A stretch of DNA of 64,000 nt from Actinokineospora alba (GTDB lineage: Bacteria; Actinomycetota; Actinomycetes; Mycobacteriales; Pseudonocardiaceae), in NCBI RefSeq assembly GCF_004362515.1, contig NZ_SNXU01000001.1, positions 2,914,001 to 2,978,000 on the forward strand, given 5' to 3'. Below are positions 40,805 through 50,100 of the stretch, one piece after another. The notes beneath the pieces are model-generated. The model was not told the DNA's origin, did no database searches, and worked only from the letters and a program-made list of their open reading frames with translations. Made by a program: the position numbers and the translations under genes. Position 1 is the stretch's first letter, and each line of letters begins with the position of its first letter.

Positions 40805-42059
40805 GGCTCTGACCATGATTGCGTGATCAACTGACTGGGCCCAGGTCCGGGCGCGCGGCGACGGTTTGTGATCATGTCTGCTGTGTGATCGTCAGTGGTT
40901 GGACGTGCTCCTGCCGCACCTGGTGGGTGTGCTGGTCGAGCGGATCGAGCAGACCGCATCAGGCGTGCTGATGTGGGCGCGTGTCAAGGCGGAGGGCTGT
41001 GTCTGCCCGTCCTGCGGCAGCCGATCCCGGCGGGCCACAGCCGCTATGACCGTGGGCTGGCCGACGTCGTCGTGGCCGTCAGCCGGTGATGCTGCGATTG
41101 CGCGTGCGCCTGCGGCAAGTTGTCCGGCCGCGACGTTCGCCGAGCAGGTCCGCCGTGCCGCACGCAGTGCAGGCCGGCGACCGGTGGCATCTGTGGCACA
41201 ACCTGGCCGCCGCAGTGGAGGAGGCGATCGTTGCTCACTGCGCTTGCTGGAACACCATCTTCAGTCCGGCGGACTCGGCGCTAGTTGCACGCACACGCGA
41301 GTGGTTCGCCGCCGTGCACGACCTGCTCGCCGAGGGTGCCGGGCTGCTGGAGTGCGCGCGGCGGCTGGCCTAATTGGGCGCTGAACACGGTCAAGCGCTA
41401 CGTCCGCGCCGAGCGCATAGAGGAGTTGCTGCGTCCGCCGCGCTCCGGTGCCTGCCTGGTCGACCCGCACCGTGACTTGGTTGGGCAGCGCCTGGCGGAG
41501 AAGATCCACGGTCACCCGGATCCTGGCCGAGATCCGCGAGCAGAGGTACACCGGCAGCGCCACCCTCCTGGTGCGCTACATCAACCAGGGCCGGGCCGAT
41601 CCCGAGCGCGTCGCACTCTCACCACGCCGCCTGGTCTCCTGGCTCATGAGCCGCCCGGCGGACCTGCCCGACCAACTCGCCGCCACCTCGACGACCTGAT
41701 CACCACCTGCCCCGAGATGACCACACTCACCACTCGGATACGCGAGTTCGCCGCCATCCTCACCGGGCGCCGCGGCCAGGACCTTCCCGACTGGATCGCC
41801 ACCACCCGAGCGGACGCACTGCCCGGCTTCGACTCCTACCTCAACGGACTGGACAAAGACCGCGACGCGGCGGTCGCGGGCCTGACCGTGCCCTACAGCA
41901 ACGGACCCACCGAAGGCGTCAACACCAAGATCAAGCTGCTCAAGCGGCAGGCCTACGGCAAAGCCGGCTTCAGCCTGCTACGCAAAAGAATTCTTCTCAC
42001 CGGCTGACCGCACCGCGACCGCGGACGCCATACTTGATCACGCAATCATGGACAGAGCC
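40805..42059. mobile_element. ISL3-type element with well-preserved 26-bp terminal inverted repeats
   Basis: A 1255-bp element. Bases 40805-40830 match the inverted complement of 42034-42059 at 25 of 26 positions, beginning GGCTCTG. The interior is a decayed ISL3-type transposase gene. No direct repeat of the expected 8 bp is visible at the borders, so flanking DNA may have been rearranged. Ends are intact, so mobilisation in trans would be possible. Confidence 0.85.
40903..42007 (+). pseudogene. Decayed ISL3-family transposase
   Basis: Several frames together give the family: DVLLPHLVGVLVERIEQTAS and the zinc-finger piece CVCPSCGSRSRRA; then VQAGDRWHLWHNLAAAVEEA in another frame; then NTVKRYVRAERIEELLRPP; and finally ITTCPEMTTLTTRIREFAAI, SNGPTEGVNTKIKLLKRQAY and FSLLRKRILLTG. 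A large part of the DDE core between the zinc finger and RWHLWHN is missing and at least three frame changes are present. Not functional. Confidence 0.8.
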
Positions 42060-42446
42060 GTTCGTTTGACACACCCTGACGGCGGCGTCATCTGCTGTCG
42101 GTGACCGGTCAGGCCGTTATGGTGAGGCTGCGCATCTGGGCGACGCCTCGGGTGGCGTGCCAGGGTTCCGGCAAAATTACGGGGCGGCGCCGGTCAGGGT
42201 CGAGTGCGCGGCCGGGTCGGCGGCGTTGGACAGTATGTCGATGAACGCCTGGCGGTTGCCGCCCTTGCCCGCGGCCGGGGCGAGGCCCGCGTACTCGGCG
42301 ACGACGCCGTCGGCGAACGGCGGGTGGAACCGTTGATCTCGCCGAGATGGCCCACAGACTCAACCAGCCCCCGTTCACCGAACCGGCAAGTCGACCACGC
42401 CACCCGAACAGGCAGCCACGAACGCGACGCAAACGGAAGGCTTCAC
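42060..42446. other. Rearranged region with an unidentified C-terminal gene fragment
   Basis: On the minus strand a frame ending with TAA at 42177-42179 reads HPPFADGVVAEYAGLAPAAG then KGGNRQAFIDILSNAADPAA and HSTLTGAAP. It has a natural protein composition but no start, and I do not recognise the family. The rest of the stretch holds nothing recognisable. Confidence 0.35.
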
Positions 42447-42494
42447 ACATGCGGAACGGCGCGCGAACTGTAAGTCGCGCGTCGTTCCGCATGT
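42447..42494. terminator. Strong hairpin terminator of the 121-residue secreted protein gene
   Basis: A 20-bp stem (arms 42447-42466 and 42475-42494, one wobble pair) with an 8-base loop, located 11 bp past the stop codon of the minus-strand secreted protein gene. Confidence 0.85.
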
Positions 42495-42505
42495 CGCCAA
42501 TAGGG

Positions 42506-42871
42506 TCAGTACGGCAGCTTGCCGTAGGTGAACGACTTGAAGCTGGCCCAGGTCTGCACGAGGGTACGGCCGGAGCTGTAGGTCCGGTCCAGATGTGTCC
42601 AGAAGGTAAGTGGGCTGTTTGTGTGACGGACACGCAGGTCGAAACGCGCCCCGGTGTAGACACTGGTAGTCGTGCACCGGCCGGGCGAGACCGCATACGT
42701 CGAGAACCCGCCGAGATCCGGGAACTCAGCGCTGACAACGTAGTCGGAGCCGTAGTTGCACAACTGGAACGACGCGGTCGCGGCCTCTGCCGTGCTTGCA
42801 GTCAGAGTGGCACCGCCAATACCTAGACTGGCAGCCGCGACTACGGTGGCGAACTTCTTCGTGAGGGACAC
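42506..42871 (-). CDS. Small secreted protein of unknown function
   Basis: 121 residues. The signal peptide MSLTKKFATVVAAASLGIGG continues to a probable cleavage after STAEA (before ATASFQLCNYG). The mature part of about 90 residues has two cysteines (QLCNYGSDY and SPGRCTTTS), many aromatic and Thr/Ser residues and a C-terminus FKSFTYGKLPY, consistent with a small beta-rich extracellular protein. No family is recognised. The gene stands alone with its own strong terminator, suggesting a real, expressed gene among decayed DNA. Confidence 0.78.
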   Translation of the reverse strand: MSLTKKFATVVAAASLGIGGATLTASTAEAATASFQLCNYGSDYVVSAEFPDLGGFSTYAVSPGRCTTTSVYTGARFDLRVRHTNSPLTFWTHLDRTYSSGRTLVQTWASFKSFTYGKLPY

Positions 42872-43771
42872 GCTATGATCCTCCGGTTTTAACGTCAGTG
42901 ACGGTCATGATGCTGCGTCTGCGTACATGATCGAGCTCGCGTCGATGTTCTGCCAGCTACTGCAGGGGCGATTGCACTTCCATACCTGCAGGATTGCCCG
43001 AATCAGGGCCCCGAGGGAAGGAAGTGGCCTATTGACATTGCGTCCCCTGCCTTGTTGGCACGTAGTGGCCGCAACATGCACGTGAGTCCCTGGCGCGCGG
43101 GTAGATCCAATCATCGCCACTGCCAGCGCAGTTGGCGGTCGTTGAGGTGATTGGTAACGGTTTCATCAGCAGAGTTTTCTGCTGTCAACTCGTCGAACTA
43201 CAACCAATGGTGAAATTCGACGCGGCGAACTCTCAACAACCTGACCAAGTCCTACAAGCTCAGGGAAGACAACCTCAGCTTCCGATCACTCCCGTTTGGT
43301 TCCCGGCGTTTCTCCCACGGGGCGTGAAAGTCCTTGCGTTGGAAGCGATGCAGGACGCACTCGGAGTCAACCACATCAGGCATCGCGTGCGGGAACGCGA
43401 TCTTGCTCCGCGCCGTTCGGGCCGAGCAGAAACGTCGGTTCCTCAAGAGTCGGTTCGACCGGGTCCGTGCCTGCCGACCGGAAGCCGCTCACTCTCAGGG
43501 GGCCTAGTCATATGTACCTCCCGCTTACGTGATGTCCTGCCTCCTTCGGAGTCAACGTCCGGGTGTGTTAATGCGGTCGACCACGGTTCATCCTGTTGGG
43601 GCAACCGAGAAACCGTGAATTCGCCTGGCTCGATGTGGTTCGTTGGTCAATCACGATGCGTAATGTTTGCCCGATCGCAACATCGGCATCGGAAACACTC
43701 GACGCAAGGCACCCGATAACCGGGCTCTGGATCAGTACGCTCACGGTGGGGCAGAAACGTGAGGGCCCCAC
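42872..43771. other. 900 bp without a supported gene
   Basis: Frames of up to 195 codons exist but have irregular composition and no family signs. The first 60 bases are probably the promoter of the secreted protein gene. The end of the stretch carries the upstream region of a broken SARP gene. Confidence 0.35.
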
Positions 43772-44173
43772 ATGTCCGTGCGCGCAGCCAAGCTTGGGTT
43801 GTCGTTGCAGGTACAGGTCTTCGGTCCCGTCCGCGCGTGGTGGGGAAGCCACGAGGTCGTACTCGGTTCTGGCCAGGCGCAGGCGATCTTCGGCATGCTG
43901 ACGTTGGCCGCGGGCAGAGTCGTGTCCACACATGACCTGGTGGCCCCGTCTATGGGCGGACACCGTGCCGGTGTCGGCAAGGGCATCTTGCACATCCACA
44001 TCTCGTCGTTGCGGCGTGCGTTGGAGCCGCAGCGGGAACGTAGCGCGTCGGATCTGTTGGTGTCGGAAGGAGCCAGTTACCTGCTGCGCCTTGATCGTGA
44101 TCAGGTGGATGCGTTCAGGTTCGAGGACGCGGAGAATGGGACTGCCCCCGGTCTGGTTGACTCTCGGGGTTGA
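43772..44173 (+). pseudogene. Second broken SARP regulator (DNA-binding domain only)
   Basis: The frame begins LSLQVQVFGPVRAWWGSHEV and VLGSGQAQAIFGMLTLAAGR, the standard SARP N-terminus, and continues ILHIHISSLRRALEPQRERS to the wing GASYLLRLDRDQVDAFRFED. In the middle, bases 43943-43977 read correctly (RLWADTVPVSA) only in another frame, so two compensating indels have scrambled the recognition region. Immediately after the DNA-binding domain the gene runs into an IS3-type remnant on the other strand and the BTAD domain is missing. Confidence 0.7.
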
Positions 44174-44440
44174 TGGTTCTCAGGCCGCCCCGGTGGCCTT
44201 GTAGAGGGTCTCAACTCGATTGGTGTGAGTCGTCCCAGGCTGCGTCGTCGGTGGTATTTGGTCTCGATCCAGGTGACGATCGCCAGACGGAGGTCGTCAC
44301 GGGTGTCCCAGCGTCGGCGGTCGAGCACGTTGTTCTGAAGCAGGGCGAAGAATGACTCCATCGCGGCGTTGTCGCCGCAGGCGCCGACCCTGCCCATCGA
44401 GCCGATCAGGCCGGAACCCTTGAGCGCGTTGAGGAATCTG
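44163..44440 (-). pseudogene. IS3-family transposase C-terminal fragment
   Basis: The frame reads GSGLIGSMGRVGACGDNAAM, ESFFALLQNNVLDRRRWDTR, DDLRLAIVTWIETKYHRRRS and LGRLTPIEL, the end of an IS3 OrfB integrase core including the catalytic Glu in AAMESFFALLQ. It is joined at its 5' side to the tyrosine recombinase fragment and its 3' side cuts into the SARP gene. Confidence 0.78.
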
Positions 44441-44830
44441 TGTGATCGGAATTGGGCGTAGTCGAGGAGCCGCTGCAGTTCCTCGCGAGTAAGAGGTAGG
44501 GCCTCCGGCTGCCCTCGTACTGCGGCAAGTGCGCGTGGGTGTTCCACTCGTGGCAGATCGGCACCGTATGCGCTCCCGAGCCGAACTCCTCCTCGCACGC
44601 GGTGACCCAGCTGTAGCGCCCGTCGCAGAGGAACTCGCTGAGCAGGCGAAGCTCCATCTGATAGTTGCGGATCGTGAACGGGGCGAGGTGCTTCTCGCCG
44701 GTCAGCCACAGCGACCACTCATCCACATGCGACGGCGTCCAGTCGAAGTTGCCCTTCTCCTGGTAGGCCAGCGGTCGCTCGGGCGCTAGAAAGGTAGGGC
44801 GGCGAAACCGGATCCGCGTGGGTTCTCAGT
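44441..44830 (-). pseudogene. N-terminal fragment of a tyrosine recombinase/integrase
   Basis: The minus strand reads TFLAPERPLAYQEKGNFDWT, PSHVDEWSLWLTGEKHLAPF, TIRNYQMELRLLSEFLCDGR, YSWVTACEEEFGSGAHTVPI and CHEWNTHAHLPQYEG, the SAM-like core-binding domain of XerD-type integrases from actinobacterial plasmids. LPLTREELQRLLDYAQ follows in a shifted frame, and then the catalytic domain is replaced by IS3 sequence. The Arg-His-Arg-Tyr active site is lost. It may be a trace of an integrated element. Confidence 0.7.
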
Positions 44831-45129
44831 CAAGAGCTACGTAGCCGGCGGAAGTTGGTCGCCTGGCCAACATCTTGGCCGCGGACGACCGAAACGGCCC
44901 TGGTGAACAGCCAAAGGGTAGGTCCTCACAGGACAGCCAGACGTCCGAATGGCTCCACCCCCAGCGACAGCCCGTTCTTGTGCAACGCATCAGCATGCGC
45001 CCCGCCAGCTGCGTCGCGGACCGTCGCGGACCGACGCGGGCAGAGAGGGCAATGTGGTCTTCCCTTCTGACGCTCCCGGGAACCTGGCGCTGACCTGCGT
45101 CGCCCTCGAGAGTTACCTTTGCTGCGTGC

Positions 45130-45144
45130 TAAGGGAATCTTAAG
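45130..45144. promoter_or_regulatory. 11-bp spaced TAAG direct repeat upstream of second ricin-like gene
   Basis: CTAAGGGAATCTTAAG places TAAG at 45130-45133 and 45141-45144, 11 bp apart, 50-64 bp before the gene start. It resembles the boxes at 39762-39779 and 35406-35421. Confidence 0.5.
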
Positions 45145-45193
45145 AGCCCCTGATCCACCCCTCCCAGCCCATCGCCGCCATTGGGGATCCGCC

Positions 45194-45745
45194 ATGAGCA
45201 TCAACCGACGCAACCACAACCGTCTTCTCAAGACCTTGGCTCTCGTCTTCGCATCACTGTTCGGGGCGGTGCTTGTCGCGCCCTCGGCTCAGGCGGAGTA
45301 CCTGGGGCGCAATCTCATCGAGAGCATCGACCAACCGGGCCAGTGCCTCACCGCGGGTGACTGGGTCGTTTCCATGTCCCCGTGCGACCCCAACTTCAAC
45401 AACTCAAGGCAGAAGTGGGTCGTGAACTCGATCGGCACTTCAGACGGGCATGACCTGGTGCAAATCCGGAGCGACCACCACAACAGGTACATCTCCGCCT
45501 GGTACGTCCAAAACATGCTCGGCGGCGGCATCAAGGTCGCGCTCACCGCGGGGGCCGACTCCAGGGCCACCTTGGGCGGCCTCGGTGCGGACTGGCAGGA
45601 CGTGCGCCTGGAGGCTTACGGGAGCTGGACAAACTTCTCCCACGCCTGCATTGACTCCCGCAATGTGTACGCGGCCACCACCTGCTACTCCGACCACTAC
45701 GCCTACACCCCGCACCGGTGGAAGTTCACCCGGCAATACCTGTGA
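45194..45745 (+). CDS. Secreted ricin-type-like protein (second copy)
   Basis: 183-residue exported protein. ATG 45194 (MSINRRNHNRLLKTLALVFA) gives a signal peptide ending near VAPSAQA before EYLGRNLIESI. The mature part has PGQCLTAGDWVVSMSPCD, SRQKWVV, and the C-terminal CIDSRNVYAATTCYSDHY with HRWKF, a Cys/Trp pattern like the protein at 39838-40383, although overall divergence is considerable. Cell-surface carbohydrate binding is possible from the fold. An earlier in-frame start at 45119 is rejected because it would precede the signal peptide and cover the promoter box. Confidence 0.75.
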   Translation: MSINRRNHNRLLKTLALVFASLFGAVLVAPSAQAEYLGRNLIESIDQPGQCLTAGDWVVSMSPCDPNFNNSRQKWVVNSIGTSDGHDLVQIRSDHHNRYISAWYVQNMLGGGIKVALTAGADSRATLGGLGADWQDVRLEAYGSWTNFSHACIDSRNVYAATTCYSDHYAYTPHRWKFTRQYL

Positions 45746-45760
45746 TCGGGTAGCAAGCGA

Positions 45761-45803
45761 GCGCTGCCAACACGTCCTGGAGACAGGTGCGTGTTGGCAG
45801 CGC
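45761..45803. terminator. Hairpin terminator after the second ricin-like gene
   Basis: GCGCTGCCAACACG (45761-45774) pairs perfectly with CGTGTTGGCAGCGC (45790-45803) across a 15-base loop, 16 bp after the stop codon. Confidence 0.85.
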
Positions 45804-46092
45804 GTTGGTGTGCGGACAAGTGCGTCTCTCGCTGCCGAGCGGAAACGACAGCTACCGGTTCAGAGGCCGCGACCTCGGTCGCGCCCCGATAGCCACCACA
45901 ACCGGAGAGTAGCCAAAACCCACCCCGGCACATCGAGATTCCGAGAAGCCCGCAATTCAAGTGCCGCAGGTCGATCACTTCGTTGCAGTCGGACGTCGAT
46001 CGGTGACCGTCCGGTCAGGATGGTAATCGCCCGGCGACGTTGGCGCGATGAACCCGCTGCCCACTGATTGTCGCGGCGATCACGGAACGGTG

Positions 46093-47236
46093 ATGAAGCA
46101 CTATCCGCCGGAGTTCAGGCCGAGGCGGTCGCGTTGTACCGGTCCCGGCCGGGCGCGACGATCAGGTCGGTGGCCGAGGACCTGGGGGTCAACTCCGAGA
46201 CTTTGCGCAGCTGGATCCGGCTCGACGAGGAACGGTGTAGCGGCTCACGGGTCGCGACCGGGGCGGCCCCAGCGGTGCCTGGGCCGTCGGAGGGCGAGAC
46301 CGCCGCGCTGCGCAGGCGCGTCCGCGAGCTGGAGGAAGAGCGCGACATCCTGCGCAAGGCGGCCAAGTATTTCGTCGGGGAGACGCGCTGGTGCGCTTCG
46401 GAGTTCGTCGCCGACCACCAGCGCCGCCACGGCGTGAAGCGGTTGTGTCAGGTGATCGGGATCGCCCGGTCCAGCTACTACCATTGGCGCGCCTCTGCGC
46501 CCGACCTGGCGGCCCGTGCTGCCGATGACGACCGGCTGGCGGCCCCGTTCCGCACGATCCACCGCGACTCGGCAGGCACCTACGGGGTCCTGCGGATCAC
46601 CGCCGAGCTGCGCGCAGCTGGGCACGTGGTCAACCACAAGCGTGTCGCCTGGGTGATGCGCGGGATCGGCCTGGCCGGGCTGCGGCTGCGCCGCCGGCAC
46701 CGCACCACCCTCGGTGACCCCGCCGGGGTAAAGGCCCCGGACCTGCTCGGCAGGGACTTCACCGCTGAAGCGCCGAACACCCGCTACGTCGGCGACATAA
46801 CGTATCTACCGATCGCCGACGGCACGTTCTGCTACTTGGCCACCGTGATGGACCTGTGCTCGCGCCGCCTGGTCGGCTGGGCCATCGCCGACCACATGCG
46901 CACCGAACTGGTCATCGACGCCCTCGCCGCCGCCGAGCGCACCAGGGGCAGCCTGGCTGGAGCGCCAGCCGAGCCGCCGGGGTGACCCAGTCCATGGGCG
47001 CGATCGGCAGCTCGGCCGACAACGCCGAAGCCGAAAGCCTCAACGCGTCCGTCAAACGCGAGACCCTCCAAGGCGCCCAAAACTGGGACAGCGAAAGGGA
47101 AGTACGACCGGCCGCCTTCGGCTGGCTGCACCGCTACAACACCCGACGCCGCCACTCCCACCTCGGACAGATCTCCCCGATCGACTACGAAAACAGCCTG
47201 CTACCGAAACCCGCTACGCTCACACACGCCGCATAA
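46093..47236 (+). pseudogene. IS3-family transposase with early frameshift and core deletion
   Basis: OrfA starts MKHYPPEF at 46093 but must change frame at once to continue QAEAVALYRSRPGATIRSVA and EDLGVNSETLRSWIRLDEE. The frame then runs through the coiled-coil LRRRVRELEEERDILRKAAK into OrfB: YGVLRITAELRAAGHVVNHK and the first catalytic Asp in RYVGDITYLPIADGTFC. At about 46960-46985 roughly 15-20 codons containing the second Asp (HSDHG motif) are missing, and the C-terminal part GVTQSMGAIGSSADNAEAES is in another frame to 47236. Inactive. Confidence 0.82.
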
Positions 47237-47299
47237 CCCCGTGTCCAACATCCGGGGGTAAGGCCCTACCCCGCTCCACGCAACACTCGCTCACAGACC

Positions 47300-47475
47300 T
47301 GTCCAACGGGTTGGTCGTGTCGATCAACACCAAATCCTGCTGGCGACCCGGATCGCATTCGGGTTCCGCAACCCCGAATCGTTGATCGTGCTAACCCTGC
47401 TCGCCTACAGCGGTCACCGACAACCCTCCCAGGCCGATGACACACCCACGGATGGGCGCCAAGAGCCTATGCCGC
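47300..47475 (+). pseudogene. C-terminal fragment of an ISL3-type transposase
   Basis: LSNGLVVSINTK in one frame continues as LATRIAFGFRNPESLIVLTL and LAYSGHRQP in the next, the usual C-terminal region of ISL3 transposases. A one-base shift separates the parts. Nothing upstream of NGLV remains. Confidence 0.6.
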
Positions 47476-47895
47476 CAAAGTTGCGCGCGTCGCGGCGACC
47501 ACGTGCTGCCAGCGCGGCAGTTCCCAGGTCGGCAGCGGCCCGATCACCCAGCGGATCGCGACACCGTCGCATTCGGCGGGCGGCAGCAGAACGCGGCCAG
47601 TGAGCGAACACGCGCTCAGGTAGGCTAGGTCCGCTCGGGTGGCCAGGGACATGGCGGTCTCCGGCTGCGTGAGGAACACCCACTGCAGAGTCCGCCCGGT
47701 TCTTGTCAGCACCGTGGGTCGAATCGCTGAGCCTGCGAACCAGGACAGTGCCTCGCCCGCTCGGCCCGCGCGGATGGACAGCGCGGCGACCTCGCCCAGT
47801 TCGAGGACCAAGCGGCCGCGGTCATCCTGGGTGATCGGCCAAGGGCAATCGGTGAGTGTCAGGTCCGGATTGTCGTACGCTGTGGTCGCGGTCAT
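47467..47895 (-). CDS. Conserved hypothetical protein of the primase-associated type
   Basis: 142 residues from ATG 47895 (MTATTAYDNPDLTLTDCPWP, ITQDDRGRLVLELGEVAALS). This N-terminus resembles small proteins encoded beside bifunctional primase/polymerase genes in actinobacterial integrative elements. The body has no catalytic motif. A longer frame to 48165 exists but adds sequence without family character. In this context, with an integrase fragment 3 kb away, it may be a leftover of such an element. Function unknown. Confidence 0.6.
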   Translation of the reverse strand: MTATTAYDNPDLTLTDCPWPITQDDRGRLVLELGEVAALSIRAGRAGEALSWFAGSAIRPTVLTRTGRTLQWVFLTQPETAMSLATRADLAYLSACSLTGRVLLPPAECDGVAIRWVIGPLPTWELPRWQHVVAATRATLAA

Positions 47896-48862
47896 CGCGT
47901 CGGCCTTCCTATGTCGTATCACCATGGAACGCCCGCGCATAGCAGGGGTCCCGAGCACGACTGGGCCTTTGCCCTCCCACACCGCCCAGTCTGCCCGATA
48001 TGCGGCTGATGAGTGGCACCACGTCGACGGCGCGTCGCCTGACCGCTGCCCCTCGACACCCTGATCTTGCTTGGACCTTCGGACATCGTGCCCGCTGATT
48101 AAGACCCAGTTACGGGTGTTCGCCCAACCTGGCGATTCAGAGACTTCCGAACAGGCTCTGAACACTCCAGGCGAGCGGCTGTGGCCTCACTATTCGACAA
48201 CCGGTCCGGGGCCTCGGCAGTTGCCGCCAACCTGCGTCGCGCCCTCGTCTTGCTGGCTGGCCCCGACGTCTGGTCGCCTGCGACTACGACGGGACTGTGT
48301 CCGCGCTGGCGATCCGCACGGCTTGGTGCGACGCCACGCTTCCCAAGCACGTGCTTGTAGACCGCGTTCCCGGTCACCGCGTCGCGGTCCGGGTCGCCGC
48401 ATGTCAACCTGGTGGCACTGGTCTCGGTTCGGAGCCAGGTCGGCACGGCACTGTCGGGGCGGTCCCTTCGGGCACCTATTCGCGCGATGGCGGGCAACTA
48501 GGCATCACCCCCGTTGCACGGACAAGCACAGGGACGCAACCTGGGGCTCACGGATAGGCAATTCGCCGTATGCATCTATGTCGAGATCGCTCGGCATCGT
48601 CTGGTTACTAGGTGGTGGGACGAATGACGGACTCCGCCGTAGGCGCATGTGTTTCGCAGCTCGGCACGCCGCAATGAGGATCAAATTTGTAGCGGCTGCC
48701 TGGATCGGGGTTCCGCCACGCTCTGCGTGATCGTCGACGAACCGTTGGCGCAGTCATGCCGTCTAAGTGCACCACATCATCCGATGTCGGTCTGTTCTTG
48801 CCGAAGTAATCGGCCGACCGCAAATAATTCCGTCTGATGGGGGATAACTGAAAGGCACCACA
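47896..48862. other. Mostly non-coding, with a possible otsB remnant
   Basis: On the plus strand 48192-48320, VAANLRRALVLLAGP in one frame is followed by RLVACDYDGTVSALA in the next, resembling the N-terminus of trehalose-phosphatase (DYDGT nucleophile motif). It breaks off at once. The rest contains no supported gene; the last 100 bp are probably the promoter of the beta-helix lipoprotein. Confidence 0.35.
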
Positions 48863-49924
48863 ATGCGCAAGTTTCCCCCGCTTCTTGTCCTCATACTCCT
48901 GTTCGCCGCCGGGTGTGGCCCGGTTTCCGGCGGCGGTCGACTAGCCGATGACACCAATTGCGTCGAATACACATACTCCAATGTGGTACCCCCGACTGCA
49001 ACCACCGTCATCGGGGTCACAGTGTGGCCGTGTCCGACTGTGAAGCCCACGACCACAGTCGCTTCAACGACTCCGCCGATAAACCCCACCTCCGTCCGGC
49101 CGACCACGACCACGACGCCCACCACGACCACGACGCTGACGCCCACCACGACCACGAATACGACCACGAACGCGACCACGGTGTACCCGAACCCGAATAA
49201 CACCGGGGCGAGGGGCGTTACTGCTTACACGGTGATCTCGGGTGACTACACCGCACCAGCCGGCGCGGTCATCGACGGCAAACGCATCACCGGCCGTCTC
49301 ATAGTCGGCAGCGGCGGCGCGACGATCCGCAACTCCGAGATCTATGGCGGCATCACCAACTATCCCTCACGCGGCCGGTACACGGTGACCGACTCCACGA
49401 TCGGCGCACCCACCGGCTGCAATGGTGGAATCGGCTTGGCGTCGGAGAACTACACCGCAGAGCGGGTGCACGTGCGTTCATTCGGAGACGCGTTCCGGGG
49501 CAGCACAACCACCGGCGCGAGTGACATCCTCATCCGTGACTCCTACGCGCGTCTGTGCTCTGAGCCTGGATTCCACTCTGATGGCTACCAGGGCTACCAG
49601 GCGGGTACGAACATCAAACTGATCCACAACACCCTCGACCAGCGAGGCGCGCCGGACAGCACTGCTCCCATCTTTAACGCCGACGGCAGCAAGGCGCTCT
49701 GGGCCGAGAACAACCTCGTCGTTGGCGGCGGCTTCAGCTTGCGCATCTATGACGTCGCCGGGCAGAAGTCGACAGTGCGGGACAACAAGGTTGTGGACGG
49801 GTCGTGGCAGTACGGGCCGGTCAACTCCTCGTGCAACGACCAGTGGAGCGGCAACGCCATCGTCGGGATTGACAGCGACTACCGGGTGACTTCGGTAGTC
49901 CGGTCGTTAGCGTGCTCGGGGTGA
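48863..49924 (+). CDS. Lipoprotein with Thr-rich linker and right-handed beta-helix domain
   Basis: Cell-surface protein of 353 residues. MRKFPPLLVLILLFAAGC is a lipoprotein signal peptide with Cys18 as the lipidation site. After a short cysteine-containing segment, residues about 70-110 form a low-complexity linker of Thr with Pro/Asn, encoded by ACC/ACG tracts. The C-terminal 240 residues look like a parallel beta-helix: IDGKRITGRLIVGSGGATIR, NSEIYGGITNYPSRGRYTVT, FHSDGYQGYQAG, IKLIHNTLDQRG and AENNLVVGGGFSLRIYD recur at about 22-25 residue spacing. The arrangement resembles surface-displayed polysaccharide-active or binding proteins; catalytic residues cannot be assigned. Confidence 0.82.
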   Translation: MRKFPPLLVLILLFAAGCGPVSGGGRLADDTNCVEYTYSNVVPPTATTVIGVTVWPCPTVKPTTTVASTTPPINPTSVRPTTTTTPTTTTTLTPTTTTNTTTNATTVYPNPNNTGARGVTAYTVISGDYTAPAGAVIDGKRITGRLIVGSGGATIRNSEIYGGITNYPSRGRYTVTDSTIGAPTGCNGGIGLASENYTAERVHVRSFGDAFRGSTTTGASDILIRDSYARLCSEPGFHSDGYQGYQAGTNIKLIHNTLDQRGAPDSTAPIFNADGSKALWAENNLVVGGGFSLRIYDVAGQKSTVRDNKVVDGSWQYGPVNSSCNDQWSGNAIVGIDSDYRVTSVVRSLACSG

Positions 49925-50100
49925 TCGACCGACGGGCGTCCGAACGGTAGACGACAACCACATCTGGTTTGATCGACCGGGCCCAGGCCTTGGCGCGGTC
50001 GGGGGTGATGGTGATCAGGTGTGCCAGGAGACGCTTGACCTCGCCCAGTGCCCCGCCCCGGGTTTGATGGAGACATCGAACACCCGGAGGATTCGGAGTC

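Noticed and set aside
43380..43480. Minus-strand piece FLLGPNGA resembling an ABC/AAA P-loop
   Set aside because: The Lys-Ser/Thr of the P-loop is absent, the frame breaks at once and no other ATPase motif follows.
43132..43719. 195-codon plus-strand frame
   Set aside because: No family signs, no ribosome site, and it overlaps the promoter area of the neighbouring genes.
49080..49190. ACC/ACG-rich tandem tract, considered as a CRISPR or satellite repeat
   Set aside because: It is in frame and encodes the Thr-rich linker of the lipoprotein; no spacer pattern exists.
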